NCBI GenBank assembly: GCA_018823135.1
Contig: JAHJJF010000101.1
Coordinates: 1 to 40,857 of the forward strand
DNA length: 40,857 nucleotides
Reading direction: 5' to 3'
Source: Pseudomonadota bacterium
GTDB lineage: Bacteria > Desulfobacterota > Desulfobulbia > Desulfobulbales > CALZHT01
Positions 27,962 through 36,899 of the stretch are shown here, one piece after another (within the stretch, counting starts at the first letter, position 1; each line of letters begins with the position of its first letter). The notes under the pieces were generated by a model, which made no database searches, was not told the DNA's origin, and saw only the letters and a program-made list of their open reading frames with translations. A program made the translations under genes and the position numbers.

Positions 27962-28537
27962 TTATTTCCCAGCGACAATTTCATAAAAATCCCGGCCGTT
28001 GAGATCATTGATCACAACGGCCGGAAATTCTTCCACTTCCATTCTGTAAAGCGCTTCCGGACCTGCGTCCTCAAAAGCGATCAAATCACATTTCTTAATA
28101 GATTTGGACAGCAGCGCCCCGGCCCCCCCAATGGTTGCGAGATATATTGCGCCGTGCTTGACCATCGCCTCCCGGACCGGTTGAGACCGCACCCCTTTCC
28201 CCATGGTCGCCTTTAATCCAAGAGCAAGAAGACGTGGCGTGTAGGGATCCATCCGATAACTTGTGGTCGGCCCTGCCGCACCCACCACCTGACCAGGCTT
28301 CGCGGGCGTCGGGCCCACATAATAGAGGAGTTGTCCTGCCAGATCCACCGGCAGTTCTTTCCCCTCATCAAGCAGGGCGCAAAGTCGTCGATGGGTCTGG
28401 TCCCTGCCGGTATAAAAAGATCCGGTAAGACTGACAAGATCACCAGCTTCGATGGTCTCCAACACGCCTTCGGCAAAAGGCAGAACTATATTCTTGAGAT
28501 TATCTAAAAATTCCGGCCGATATCGCAATAATGACAT
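27962..28537 (-). CDS. Class I fumarate hydratase, beta subunit
   Basis: This is the C-terminal (beta) part of two-subunit class I fumarase or the related tartrate dehydratase, converting fumarate and malate. The 191-residue protein shows GDLVSLTGSFYTGRDQTHRRL, the conserved GPTPAKPGQVVGAAGPTTSYRMD stretch and GKGVRSQPVREAM, then GGAGALLSKSIK. The alpha subunit lies 185 bases upstream on the same strand. Fumarase is more likely than tartrate dehydratase, but sequence inspection alone cannot separate them. A strong hairpin lies inside its 3' end. Confidence 0.93.
   Translation of the reverse strand: MSLLRYRPEFLDNLKNIVLPFAEGVLETIEAGDLVSLTGSFYTGRDQTHRRLCALLDEGKELPVDLAGQLLYYVGPTPAKPGQVVGAAGPTTSYRMDPYTPRLLALGLKATMGKGVRSQPVREAMVKHGAIYLATIGGAGALLSKSIKKCDLIAFEDAGPEALYRMEVEEFPAVVINDLNGRDFYEIVAGK
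27992..28024 (-). terminator. Hairpin inside the 3' end of the fumarase beta gene
   Basis: CCGGCCGTTG (27992-28001) and CAACGGCCGG (28015-28024) form a perfect 10-bp stem with a 13-base loop. On the minus strand it is followed by GATTTTTATG, a short U-rich run still inside the reading frame. It may act as a partial terminator or 3'-end stabiliser between convergent ctpA and the fumarase genes. Confidence 0.45.
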
Positions 28538-28722
28538 GGTTTTCTCTTGGCCAATTGGTTTAATGGCAATCGATCAACGTTAAGGTTATTTAGGCAGAAG
28601 GCTGTTAGACTTTAAGTGTTTTTTGTATTAATCACAGATAGGTTTATCGCAAGACGACTTCAACAAAAACATTTTTTTATTCGCTCGTAACCTAAACACC
28701 TTCAGCCTAAATGGCTAATCAC

Positions 28723-29559
28723 TCACAATACTACCTGATTATAACGATGCGCATGACATTGAATGTTCACCGCTACCGGCAGGCTTGCAATGTGAGAAGG
28801 AAATACCTCGATATGCACTGCCAGGGCGGTGTTGATTCCTCCCAGGCCTTGAACCCCAAGGCCCCTGGCATTGATTGCCGCAAGTATTTCCTTTTCAAGG
28901 GCCGCCACATCCTGTCGTGCACTTGGCGTTCCAACCGGCCGCAGCAGGGATTTTTTTGCCAGATAAGCCGCTTTTTCAAAAGTCCCTCCCATTCCCACTC
29001 CGACAACAACCGGCGGGCAGGGATTCGGTCCTGCGGCCACAACTTTTTCGGTGACAAATTCAACAACTCCGGAAATTCCCGCCGAGGGGGGCAGCATGGT
29101 GAGCCCACTCATATTTTCACTGCCACAGCCCTTGGGCAAAAAACTGAGTTTCAGCGAATCACCGGGAACCAGTTCAACATGGACAATTGCCGGGGTATTA
29201 GTCCCGGTATTTTTTCTGGTCAAAGGATCGCATACCGAAGCGCGAAGATATCCTTCACGATAGCCATCCCGCACCCCTTGCTGAATAGCATCATCGAGGT
29301 CTCCAGAGATATGAACATCCTGACCCAAAGATACAAACAACACGCAGATGCCGGTATCCTGGCAAATGGGCATCTTTTCCCGGCTGGCAATATCGGCATT
29401 GGCAAGAAGCATTTCAATGGCATTTTTGGCAAGGAAACCTGTCTCGGTGTCTCGTGCCTTTAGAAGGGCATCAAGGATATCGGGCTCAAGGTCGCAGGCT
29501 GCGGTCATCGCCATTTTTTTGACTGCTTGAGTAATTTCAGCGCTGCTTATTTCTCTCAT
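28723..29559 (-). CDS. Class I fumarate hydratase, alpha subunit
   Basis: This is the [4Fe-4S]-binding alpha subunit of two-subunit class I fumarase. The 278-residue protein has the family motifs MPICQDTGICVLFVSLG (cluster Cys), the region LPKGCGSENMSGLTMLPPSAG (second Cys) and NPCPPVVVGVGMGGTFEKAAYLAKKSLLRP (third Cys). It ends near IQCHAHRYNQVVL. It is transcribed ahead of the beta subunit; the 185-base gap between them is wider than usual but has no gene. Confidence 0.94.
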   Translation of the reverse strand: MREISSAEITQAVKKMAMTAACDLEPDILDALLKARDTETGFLAKNAIEMLLANADIASREKMPICQDTGICVLFVSLGQDVHISGDLDDAIQQGVRDGYREGYLRASVCDPLTRKNTGTNTPAIVHVELVPGDSLKLSFLPKGCGSENMSGLTMLPPSAGISGVVEFVTEKVVAAGPNPCPPVVVGVGMGGTFEKAAYLAKKSLLRPVGTPSARQDVAALEKEILAAINARGLGVQGLGGINTALAVHIEVFPSHIASLPVAVNIQCHAHRYNQVVL

Positions 29560-29642
29560 CGCAAAATACTTACCGTAGAGGATGATTGATGGACTCGTAG
29601 ATATGTAGACTTCGAAAAGTCCATCTTACTGTTTCAGGAAGG

Positions 29643-30245
29643 CTAATAATTTTCAAGTCGTCTGCTTCGAAGCGCTACACTCTGTAGTTTAAAACTGTGT
29701 TGGATAATCCTTTCCCGGTCTTCTTCGATGAGAAGCGTAAACTCCAGAGCCACCCTGTATTTTTTGGCCTTGTCTTCTTTTTTCATTTCTTCACAGCTTA
29801 CAACTTTCCCAATGCAGTGGATGTATGAGTAATTCGGCAACAGGACAAGGGAACATTCAACAATATCATTCAGGGCATAGGAAGTCTCAGTATCGAAACC
29901 TATCCCAGCCCCACTGATATTGATTTCCTGAAGCTGGAGTTCATCCAGGGGAGAGGGCATATTGGTGACATTTTTCAGGACCTGGCTGATTTTGGCATCC
30001 ATGTGCTGCAAAAAATCCGCAAGGTCTTCATCCTTTTCCCGGAGTCTTGACAAGGCGCTCTGCGCGCCGATAAACATCTCGATATCGGCTATGCCCTTAT
30101 GCCTTCGAGGTAATATGCCGCGGCTGTAGTCATCCAGAATTTCCTTGTACTCATCAGGCAAGAGTTTTCCGCAAGCAAAAAGTGCCCGGTCCGAAACTCT
30201 GACTGATTGTCGGCGATTTGCGTCACTGGTCTTCTCTGTGCTCAT
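29643..30245 (-). CDS. PilZ-domain protein, candidate cyclic di-GMP effector
   Basis: The 200-residue protein carries both PilZ cyclic di-GMP binding signatures: RRxxxR at residues 11-16 (RRQSVR) and (D/N)xSxxG at 109-114 (NISGAG). The ~90 residues between them form a helical, charged segment (FIGAQSALSRLREKDEDLADFL), much longer than in a minimal PilZ domain. The C-terminal half is beta-barrel-like (IVECSLVLLPNYSYIHCIGKVVSC). It lies 42 bases after motB on the same strand, so a YcgR-like brake or regulator of the motor is a reasonable inference. Confidence 0.85.
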   Translation of the reverse strand: MSTEKTSDANRRQSVRVSDRALFACGKLLPDEYKEILDDYSRGILPRRHKGIADIEMFIGAQSALSRLREKDEDLADFLQHMDAKISQVLKNVTNMPSPLDELQLQEINISGAGIGFDTETSYALNDIVECSLVLLPNYSYIHCIGKVVSCEEMKKEDKAKKYRVALEFTLLIEEDRERIIQHSFKLQSVALRSRRLENY

Positions 30246-30287
30246 TTCAACAACCTCAGTCCTAAATGTGTCAAAAGCAAGTGGGCC

Positions 30288-31022
30288 CTACTCAATAATC
30301 TCCAGGCCGTCAAAAGCAATATTGGTTTGGTTTGGGCGGATTTTAAATTCAACCCGCCGGTTTCTTGCTCTCCCCTGAGCCGTATCATTAGACTCAAGTG
30401 GCTGCCCGTCCGCATATCCGGTTGCCGACAAACGTGCCGGAGGAAAATTATACTTTTCAGTCCAGTATTCAATCACCCGCACAGCGCGGGATGCGGAAAG
30501 ACCCCAGTTGGATGAAAAATCAGCCCCTTTAGTGAGCGTTACATTATCAGTATGGCCGCTGACTGAAATATTGACATCATGGGTAACCAGGACTTTGCCG
30601 AGCTTGTCCAGGATAGTGCTGAACTGGTCCCGAATCAGATCTTTTCCAGAATCAAAAGCCACCCCACCTTTGACGCGAAGAATCAAGCCGTCCGGACCAT
30701 AATCCGCTTCGATGAGCCCCCCTTGCATTTCATCGACAATCGCATCTCTGATCTGAAGCTGGACGGTCATTGGAATAGACCTGAACTCCGTGGAAATTAT
30801 ATCCGTTCCACTCAAGGAATCCTCGGCACGCTCCTCTTTCTGCATGCCGAAAGCCTTTTCCATGGAACCCGCCACCTGCTTGAATTTCTGCTTGTCCATC
30901 TCGGAAAACGAAAGGAGAAGAATAAAAAAGCACATCAGCAGGGACATCAGATCCGCAAACGTGCACATCCACACGGGAGCACCGGCAGGTTGTTTCTTTT
31001 GTTTAACTTCTTCTTCAGCCAT
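30288..31022 (-). CDS. motB: Flagellar motor stator protein MotB
   Basis: MotB anchors the stator to peptidoglycan and forms the ion channel with MotA. The 244-residue protein has a single membrane segment near residues 17-40 with the essential aspartate in TFADLMSLLMCFF. A linker/plug region follows, then an OmpA-like peptidoglycan-binding domain (VSGHTDNV near 155, ARNRRVEFKI near the end). It follows motA by 81 bases. Confidence 0.95.
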   Translation of the reverse strand: MAEEEVKQKKQPAGAPVWMCTFADLMSLLMCFFILLLSFSEMDKQKFKQVAGSMEKAFGMQKEERAEDSLSGTDIISTEFRSIPMTVQLQIRDAIVDEMQGGLIEADYGPDGLILRVKGGVAFDSGKDLIRDQFSTILDKLGKVLVTHDVNISVSGHTDNVTLTKGADFSSNWGLSASRAVRVIEYWTEKYNFPPARLSATGYADGQPLESNDTAQGRARNRRVEFKIRPNQTNIAFDGLEIIE

Positions 31023-31103
31023 GGCTTTCCATAAACGATTTCATTCTTTTATATCGTGGAACCGTCGAAACAGGACCGAACCGGCACCTGCTTCGCAAAA
31101 ACG

Positions 31104-31862
31104 CTACTTTTCGGCCTTACCTCTATCTTTGGGCGGCAGAAAAGTCTCAAGGAACTCTTCCATGACTCGTGGGTTCAATCCTTTTAAAATTCCAAGAACC
31201 CCTTCAATAATCAATTTTCTATTTCTTTCTTCTTCCTTACTTCTCAGTACAAGCTTATCGGCAAGGGGCAGGAAGATCAGGTTTGCAAGCACTGCGCCGT
31301 ACAGTGTCGTAAGCAGCGCCACCGCCATGGAGGGGCCGATGGATGCTGGATCATCCATGGTTGCGAGCATCTGCACCAGGCCGACAAGGGTGCCGATCAT
31401 ACCGAATGCCGGCGCCGCATCCCCCATGCCCTTAAACACACCCTGGCCGATCTCATGGCGTTCCACGGTGAGATTGACTTCCTTTTTAAGCACTTCTTCG
31501 ATGAATTCAGCTTCATGTCCGTCAACACAATACATGATTGCTTTTTTCAAAAACTTGTCTTCAATGGGTTGCTGCTCCAAAACAATCAAGCCATTTTTAC
31601 GGGCAATATTCGCCAGATTGACGATCTCCTGGATAACTTCCTGAGGGACGCTCAACCTGACAAAAAAAGCATTCATCGTCACCTTCATGCAGTTGACCAC
31701 ATCCTTCATACTGAAACGGATAAAAATGGTGGCAAAGGTGCCACCCCCGACCACCAGGACCGAAGGTATATTGATGAACATCAGGGGAGATCCGCCCAGA
31801 ATAATGGCGGAAAGGAGGATTACAGAACCAGAAACCAGACCTATTATTGTTGCGATGTCCAT
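31104..31862 (-). CDS. motA: Flagellar motor stator protein MotA
   Basis: MotA is the proton- or sodium-channel subunit that exerts torque on FliG. The 252-residue protein has four membrane segments: residues ~3-23, ~28-47, and the pair around ~150-200 containing APAFGMIGTLVGLVQML and GPSMAVALLTTLYGAVLANLIFLPLADKL. The cytoplasmic loop lies between pairs two and three. It is the first gene of motA-motB-pilZ. Confidence 0.96.
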   Translation of the reverse strand: MDIATIIGLVSGSVILLSAIILGGSPLMFINIPSVLVVGGGTFATIFIRFSMKDVVNCMKVTMNAFFVRLSVPQEVIQEIVNLANIARKNGLIVLEQQPIEDKFLKKAIMYCVDGHEAEFIEEVLKKEVNLTVERHEIGQGVFKGMGDAAPAFGMIGTLVGLVQMLATMDDPASIGPSMAVALLTTLYGAVLANLIFLPLADKLVLRSKEEERNRKLIIEGVLGILKGLNPRVMEEFLETFLPPKDRGKAEK

Positions 31863-31929
31863 AAAAAGGCTTCCCTTGTATTTAACCGGCGGTCACCGGC
31901 GATCAGTTAACACCCTCAAACACAATTAT

Positions 31930-32784
31930 TTAAAGGTCGGGCTTATCCGCATCGTCCAACAAGCTTTCAATATCAATCTGCATTTGAAAACTATGATCAT
32001 TATCAGGAAAATCTCCGGACTTGACCTCTTTGTGGTAACTTGCTATGGCCTCCTTGATGAGGGGTGCCATATTTGCGTATCGCTTCACAAAGCTTGGAAT
32101 CTTTTTATCAAAAATTCCCAGCAGGTCATGGGTGACGAGCACCTGCCCGTCACAGGAGGCTCCTGCGCCGATGCCGATCGTCGGCACATTGACCACCCCG
32201 GTAAGCGCTGCTGCGAGTTTATCCGGGATACATTCAAGGACAATGGCAAACACCCCTGCTGCATCAAGGGCTTTCGCATCGGCCAGCATGCGAATGGCGG
32301 ATTCACGGTCCCGACCCTGCACCTTATAGCCGCCAAGCTGACTTGCGGTCTGCGGCGTAAGGCCGATATGACCCATTACAGGAATCCCTGCCCTGACCAG
32401 AGCGGCGACGATTTCACACATTTCCACGCCACCCTCAAGTTTTACTGCGTCACAACCGGCTTCCTTCATGAAACGACCGGCATTGATAAGCGCGTCATGA
32501 ATGCCGGTCTGGTAGGACAAGAACGGCATATCCCCAACCAGAACGGCGCGGCTCACCTTCCTGCTAACGGCCCTTGCGTGGTGCAACATTTCTTCCATGG
32601 TAACCGGAATAGTGGAATCATACCCCAGAGCAACCATGCCCAGGGAGTCGCCAACCAGAACCATATCAAGGCCACACTGGTCAAGGATCCCGGCAAAACC
32701 TGAATCATAGGCGGTAAGCATGGTGATCTTCTCACCGGCTTTCTTCATCGCCCTAATCTCTGCTATGGTTATCTTGTTATTCAT
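31930..32784 (-). CDS. panB: 3-methyl-2-oxobutanoate hydroxymethyltransferase (pantothenate synthesis)
   Basis: PanB transfers a hydroxymethyl group from methylenetetrahydrofolate to alpha-ketoisovalerate, giving ketopantoate, the first committed step to pantothenate and coenzyme A. The 284-residue protein has the motifs MLTAYDSGFA, VLVGDSLGMV (metal and substrate site), VGDMPFLSYQ, GIPVMGHIGLTPQ and the catalytic region IGIGAGASCDGQVLVTHDLLG. No other pan gene is beside it. Confidence 0.96.
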   Translation of the reverse strand: MNNKITIAEIRAMKKAGEKITMLTAYDSGFAGILDQCGLDMVLVGDSLGMVALGYDSTIPVTMEEMLHHARAVSRKVSRAVLVGDMPFLSYQTGIHDALINAGRFMKEAGCDAVKLEGGVEMCEIVAALVRAGIPVMGHIGLTPQTASQLGGYKVQGRDRESAIRMLADAKALDAAGVFAIVLECIPDKLAAALTGVVNVPTIGIGAGASCDGQVLVTHDLLGIFDKKIPSFVKRYANMAPLIKEAIASYHKEVKSGDFPDNDHSFQMQIDIESLLDDADKPDL

Positions 32785-32953
32785 ACGTTATAGAGAATAC
32801 CACATCTTCTTAAAAAAAATAATCCTGAATACCTTGACCATACTTTTGCAAATTCTTCTTATAAAAAAAAGCTGCTGTTTTATTAAACTGATTATCGATT
32901 AAGCGTCCAAAGCCAACCTTCTTTCCCACTTTTTTTGCGGTTAATCGCAAAAG

Positions 32954-33994
32954 CTAAAACAACCTCCGGTTATTCTCTACAGCTGTATCACGGTCCCTGA
33001 AGGTTCTGCCGAAATGCTCATAAGCAGCAAGAGTCGCCACCCTGCCGCGAGAAGTCCTGCTGAGAAAACCGTTCTGGATCAGAAACGGCTCATACACATC
33101 TTCCAGGGTGTTCTTTTCTTCGCAGACTGCGGTGGCAAGAGTATCAATGCCGATGGGACCGCCGTCGAATTTATCAATTATCGTCAGTAATATTCTGCGG
33201 TCCATTTCATCGAGTCCCAGCTTATCCACTGCCAGCAGGTTCAGGGCCGCGTCAGCGACCTCCGCGGTAATCTTGCCTTCCGCCTTCACCTGAGCATAGT
33301 CTCGCAGCCTTTTGAGCAATCGGTTGGCAATCCGCGGTGTACCACGTGACCTGCTGCCGATTTCCCTGGCGCCGGCTTCATCCAGAGGAATGCCGAGAAT
33401 TTTTGCAGATCGCTTGATGATGGTCTCAAGGTCTGAAACAGTATAAAAATCAAGCCGGAGGATGACTCCGAAACGGTCCCGCAACGGCGGGGTGAGCAAC
33501 CCTGTTCTGGTGGTGGCGCCCACCAGAGTAAAGCGGGGAAGATCCATTTTCACCGAACGGGCTCCGGGACCCTGGCCGATAATCAAATCCAGCTGAAAAT
33601 CTTCCATTGCCGGATAAAGTATTTCTTCAACCACGTGATTAAGCCGGTGAATTTCGTCAATGAACAGTACATCGCCTTCCTGGAGACTGGTGAGTATTGC
33701 CGCCAGATCGCCGGCCCGTTCAATAACCGGGCCGGATGTCACCTTGATATTCGCCTGCATCTCATTGGCGATAATGTATGCAAGAGTGGTTTTGCCCAGC
33801 CCAGGAAAACCATGAAACAATACATGATCCAGGGCCTCGCCACGCCCCTTGGCAGCCATCATCGCGATATCAAGATTCTTTTTAAGTTGATCCTGGCCGA
33901 CATAATGGGAAAGAAATTTCGGCCGCAAATCAACATCAGCGGACAGATCTTCACGCTTAACCGCGGTACTGACTATGCGTTCTTCATAATTCAT
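32954..33994 (-). CDS. ruvB: Holliday junction branch-migration ATPase RuvB
   Basis: RuvB is the hexameric helicase motor of RuvAB. The 346-residue protein has Walker [12 protein letters not shown], Walker [12 protein letters not shown], the sensor region [22 protein letters not shown] with the arginine finger, and the C-terminal winged helix ([17 protein letters not shown]). Its start overlaps the ruvA stop by four bases (ATGA), indicating translational coupling. Confidence 0.97.
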   Translation of the reverse strand: MNYEERIVSTAVKREDLSADVDLRPKFLSHYVGQDQLKKNLDIAMMAAKGRGEALDHVLFHGFPGLGKTTLAYIIANEMQANIKVTSGPVIERAGDLAAILTSLQEGDVLFIDEIHRLNHVVEEILYPAMEDFQLDLIIGQGPGARSVKMDLPRFTLVGATTRTGLLTPPLRDRFGVILRLDFYTVSDLETIIKRSAKILGIPLDEAGAREIGSRSRGTPRIANRLLKRLRDYAQVKAEGKITAEVADAALNLLAVDKLGLDEMDRRILLTIIDKFDGGPIGIDTLATAVCEEKNTLEDVYEPFLIQNGFLSRTSRGRVATLAAYEHFGRTFRDRDTAVENNRRLF

Positions 33995-34608
33995 CCAACC
34001 GACCTCAACGCCTGACGCAACAATTCCTCAAGGGTCATGGTTTGAAAGTCATCCTTGACCTTACGCCGAACAATCTCAAGAGCCTCACGGGCTCTCAGCG
34101 GAGTATAGCCAAGATTGACCAGCGCGGAAATAACATCTGCGATCTTCTGGTTGCCGCCGTCCATTCTGCTTTCATTTCTTTCCAGGTTCTGCCCGAATGC
34201 CGGAATAAACTGCACCTTGTCCTTCAACTCCAGACAAAGGCGTTCCGCGGTTTTTTTCCCGACCCCGGGAAGTTTGGTCAGGGTATGCAGATTTTCTGAA
34301 ACAATGGCCCGGCTCAGGTCCTGAGGAGAAATACCGGAAAGAATATTCAAGGCAAGTTTCGGACCGACGCCTGAGACACTTACCAGGAGGAGAAACATCT
34401 GTTTTTCCTCTGCTTCGATAAACCCATAAAGCGCCAGAATATCTTCCCGGACGTGGGTATAAATGTGAAGAAAAATCTTTTCGCCGATTTCCGGCAGGCG
34501 GGTAAATCCGGTTTGCGGGAAAAAAACTTCATAGCCGACGCCGCTGACATTAATGATCAGCTTGTCCGGCGATTTACTGAATAATTCCCCTTCAAGGCAG
34601 GCGATCAT
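33991..34608 (-). CDS. ruvA: Holliday junction-binding protein RuvA
   Basis: RuvA is a tetrameric junction-binding protein that loads RuvB. The 205-residue protein has the N-terminal OB fold ([29 protein letters not shown]) and two helix-hairpin-helix motifs ([13 protein letters not shown] and [19 protein letters not shown]). The C-terminal RuvB-interacting three-helix domain is [21 protein letters not shown]. It lies 14 bases after ruvC. Confidence 0.97.
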   Translation of the reverse strand: MIACLEGELFSKSPDKLIINVSGVGYEVFFPQTGFTRLPEIGEKIFLHIYTHVREDILALYGFIEAEEKQMFLLLVSVSGVGPKLALNILSGISPQDLSRAIVSENLHTLTKLPGVGKKTAERLCLELKDKVQFIPAFGQNLERNESRMDGGNQKIADVISALVNLGYTPLRAREALEIVRRKVKDDFQTMTLEELLRQALRSVG

Positions 34609-34622
34609 GATCTCATCTCCGG

Positions 34623-35108
34623 TTACAAAATTAGGGGCATGGAGCCGAGGTGATTAGCGGTGCACATCGCCACTGCCAGGGCATCCGAGGCATCCTGACT
34701 CGGCGTCGCTGACAGGCTGAGCAAGGCCCGAACCATCTGCTGAACCTGGGCTTTTGACGCCTGCCCGTATCCGGCAACCGCCTGTTTGACCACCCGGGCG
34801 GTATACTCCCTGACGCTGATGCCGTTTTTCAAAGCGGCAATGATTATCGCTCCTCTGGCATGACCGAGCTTCAGGGCGGACCTGGGGTTCACCGAAACAA
34901 AAACATCCTCAACCCCGGCAACAGTCGGTTGAAACTGGTCAATAACATCACAGACGCCATTATGGATAGCAAGCAGTCTTTCCGGAAATGTAAGCCTCTG
35001 ATCCCCACGTATAACGCCGCAGGTGACAAACTCCAAATCAGGGCCGATCTTGTCGATTATTCCGTAGCCCGTGATCCGGGAACCGGGATCCAGCCCCAGT
35101 ATGCGAAT
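34623..35108 (-). CDS. ruvC: Holliday junction resolvase RuvC (probable non-standard start codon)
   Basis: RuvC is the endonuclease that resolves Holliday junctions. The reading frame continues upstream of any ATG, GTG or TTG that would keep the N-terminus, through RILGLDPGSRITGYGII, which holds the first catalytic Asp. The remaining catalytic acids are in GVEDVF and DASDALA. Between this motif and the upstream in-frame stop (35048-35050 on the plus strand... read as TGA at 35148-35150) only ATT and ATA/ATC codons exist. I place the start at ATT 35106-35108, where RuvC proteins usually begin; ATA at 35129, overlapping the yebC stop and eight bases after GGAG, is the alternative. yebC-ruvC-ruvA-ruvB is the common bacterial order. 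Confidence 0.85.
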   Translation of the reverse strand: MRILGLDPGSRITGYGIIDKIGPDLEFVTCGVIRGDQRLTFPERLLAIHNGVCDVIDQFQPTVAGVEDVFVSVNPRSALKLGHARGAIIIAALKNGISVREYTARVVKQAVAGYGQASKAQVQQMVRALLSLSATPSQDASDALAVAMCTANHLGSMPLIL

Positions 35109-35125
35109 TTTCCCTTTGCTGATGG

Positions 35126-35875
35126 CTATTGCAATGACTCCATTATTTCATCCGGAATATCAAAATTTGCATGGACATTCTGAACATCATCATAATCCTC
35201 AAGCTTCTCAAGGAGATTTAAAACCTGCCTGGCAACTTTTTCCTCAGCGACTTCAACGATATTTTTGGGAACCATTAAAACAGATGCTTCAATAAAGGAA
35301 ATTCCTGCTGCTTGAAGCGCTTCACGGACCGCGTCAAAATCATCGGGCGCAGTGAATACCTGAAATGCGGATTCTTCCTCAATAACATCTTCAGCACCCG
35401 CATCAAGGGCCAGCTCCATAAGCTTTTCTTCAGAGACCGTTTCCTTATCGATTAAAATGGACCCCTTCCGATCAAACATCCAGGCGACACAATTCGTTTC
35501 GCCGAGATTGCCGCCGCTCTTGGCAAAATAATGCCTGACATCGGCAACCGTCCTGTTTTTGTTGTCGGTCATGCAATCCACCAGGATCGCCACTCCACCG
35601 GGGCCGTAACCCTCATAGGTAATTTCTTCATAAACCGCTCCCTCAAGTTCACCGGTGCCTTTTTTTATCGCCCGATCGATATTGTCCTTGGGCATATTTT
35701 CAGTTTTGGCTGAGGCGATGGCAGAACGCAACCGGGGGTTGCCCAGGGGATCGCCGCCGCCCATTCTGGCTGCAACGGTGATTTCCTTGTTAAGTCTGGT
35801 GAATATTTTACCGCGCCGGGCATCTGCCGCGCCTTTTCTGTGTTTTATGTTAGCCCATTTTGAGTGACCTGACAT
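35126..35875 (-). CDS. yebC: YebC/PmpR-family protein (TACO1 family)
   Basis: Members of this family act as a translation factor easing ribosome stalling and have also been described as DNA-binding regulators. The 249-residue protein begins [15 protein letters not shown] at 35875, with AGGAG just upstream, and I therefore reject the longer frame opening at 35905. Further signatures are [38 protein letters not shown] and [22 protein letters not shown]. It sits directly upstream of ruvC. Confidence 0.96.
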   Translation of the reverse strand: MSGHSKWANIKHRKGAADARRGKIFTRLNKEITVAARMGGGDPLGNPRLRSAIASAKTENMPKDNIDRAIKKGTGELEGAVYEEITYEGYGPGGVAILVDCMTDNKNRTVADVRHYFAKSGGNLGETNCVAWMFDRKGSILIDKETVSEEKLMELALDAGAEDVIEEESAFQVFTAPDDFDAVREALQAAGISFIEASVLMVPKNIVEVAEEKVARQVLNLLEKLEDYDDVQNVHANFDIPDEIMESLQ

Positions 35876-35940
35876 TGTATCTCCTCTAGTCCGCATCGGG
35901 CACAAGACCTGAAATCCTGGGCCATATCTTAATAATATCC

Positions 35941-36543
35941 TTATCTATTCCCGGTATAATTCATCCCCAAAACAAACATCTCGACGCTTTCTTTACGGGA
36001 ACTTTTCGGTTTGACTGTTTTCACCGTTTGAAACTTTTTGTTCACTGTTTTCACAAAATCATTCGCATCTTCTCCCTGAAAAATCTTACAATAAAAATTT
36101 CCACCCTCATGAAGCACATTTCCAGCAATTTCAAAACATCGACTCGCAAGAGTAATTGACTGACACTGGTCGGTCCATTTGTTTCCGGTTGTATGCGGTG
36201 CAATATCACTCAATACAACATTATAGGAAATGGCCTGTTCCTTGAGCTGCTCCATTATGTTTTCGTCCATTATATCGGCCTGGATACTGATGATTTTTGC
36301 AGCCCCGGTACGGTATAAATCCCCCACCTTGTGCATATCAACGCCAATCACCAGCCCCTGAGGGCCGGACACCTTTGCCGCATAAAGGGACCAACTGCCT
36401 GGCTGGCACCCAAGGTCAAGAACAATATCCCCTTTATTAATTATTTTATATTTCTGCTGCGTTTCTTCTAATTTATAAACGGACCGGGCAGGATAGCCTT
36501 CCTTTTTTGCCCGCCTGAAATAATGATCCTGAACTTTTTTCAC
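35941..36543 (-). CDS. rlmE: 23S rRNA 2'-O-methyltransferase RlmE (FtsJ/RrmJ)
   Basis: This SAM-dependent enzyme methylates U2552 of 23S rRNA in E. coli numbering. The 200-residue protein has [11 protein letters not shown], the SAM motif [18 protein letters not shown] and [13 protein letters not shown] (catalytic Asp), and a catalytic Lys near [10 protein letters not shown]. The start is GTG (36541-36543) with only a weak purine stretch before it. It is divergent from the arsR-hgcAB operon. Confidence 0.95.
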   Translation of the reverse strand: MKKVQDHYFRRAKKEGYPARSVYKLEETQQKYKIINKGDIVLDLGCQPGSWSLYAAKVSGPQGLVIGVDMHKVGDLYRTGAAKIISIQADIMDENIMEQLKEQAISYNVVLSDIAPHTTGNKWTDQCQSITLASRCFEIAGNVLHEGGNFYCKIFQGEDANDFVKTVNKKFQTVKTVKPKSSRKESVEMFVLGMNYTGNR

Positions 36544-36839
36544 GTATAAAACTTTCTGCTCTAAGGATTTTATCTGAAGAAATTGTCACCACAGGCGAGA
36601 TCTTAAAATCTCTTACTATGCGTGTAAAAACTAGCTTATTTGGCCCATATTGACAAGTTAAATTGCCGCATCCCCAAAGACTCTTTTTGCAAATATTTTT
36701 TATGATCATCACCCTCGAAATGGAAAATATGTCATTGCGTTGAAGTAAAACAGGCTTGCATCTGCTCCGATTACCTTCATCGCTAAGCCATAGCCTTGCT
36801 TCAAGCCAGGTGAAATCAGATTTTTTTATTGTAACAAGG
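36544..36839. other. Intergenic region between rlmE and the arsR promoter
   Basis: About 300 A+T-rich bases between divergent genes. I saw no gene, RNA or repeat I can support. It must hold the rlmE promoter. Confidence 0.5.
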
Positions 36840-36880
36840 TTGACAGGACCTCATCAATTACTTATCGTAATTTAACGATT
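36840..36880 (+). promoter_or_regulatory. Promoter and palindromic operator of arsR-hgcAB
   Basis: TTGACA (36840-36845) is followed after 17 bases by TATCGT (36863-36868), a fair -10. A perfect palindrome ATCGT-N6-ACGAT (36864-36868 and 36875-36879) overlaps the -10, a position where a bound ArsR dimer would block RNA polymerase. AAGGAA (36887-36892) then serves the arsR start at 36900. Confidence 0.65.
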
Positions 36881-36899
36881 AACCATAAGGAACCAGCTC

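Noticed and set aside
28711-29463. 250-codon plus-strand ORF
   Set aside because: Antisense to the fumarase alpha subunit gene, with no recognisable domain.
31687-32703. 338-codon plus-strand ORF
   Set aside because: It runs antisense through panB and into motA; both true genes have clear family motifs.
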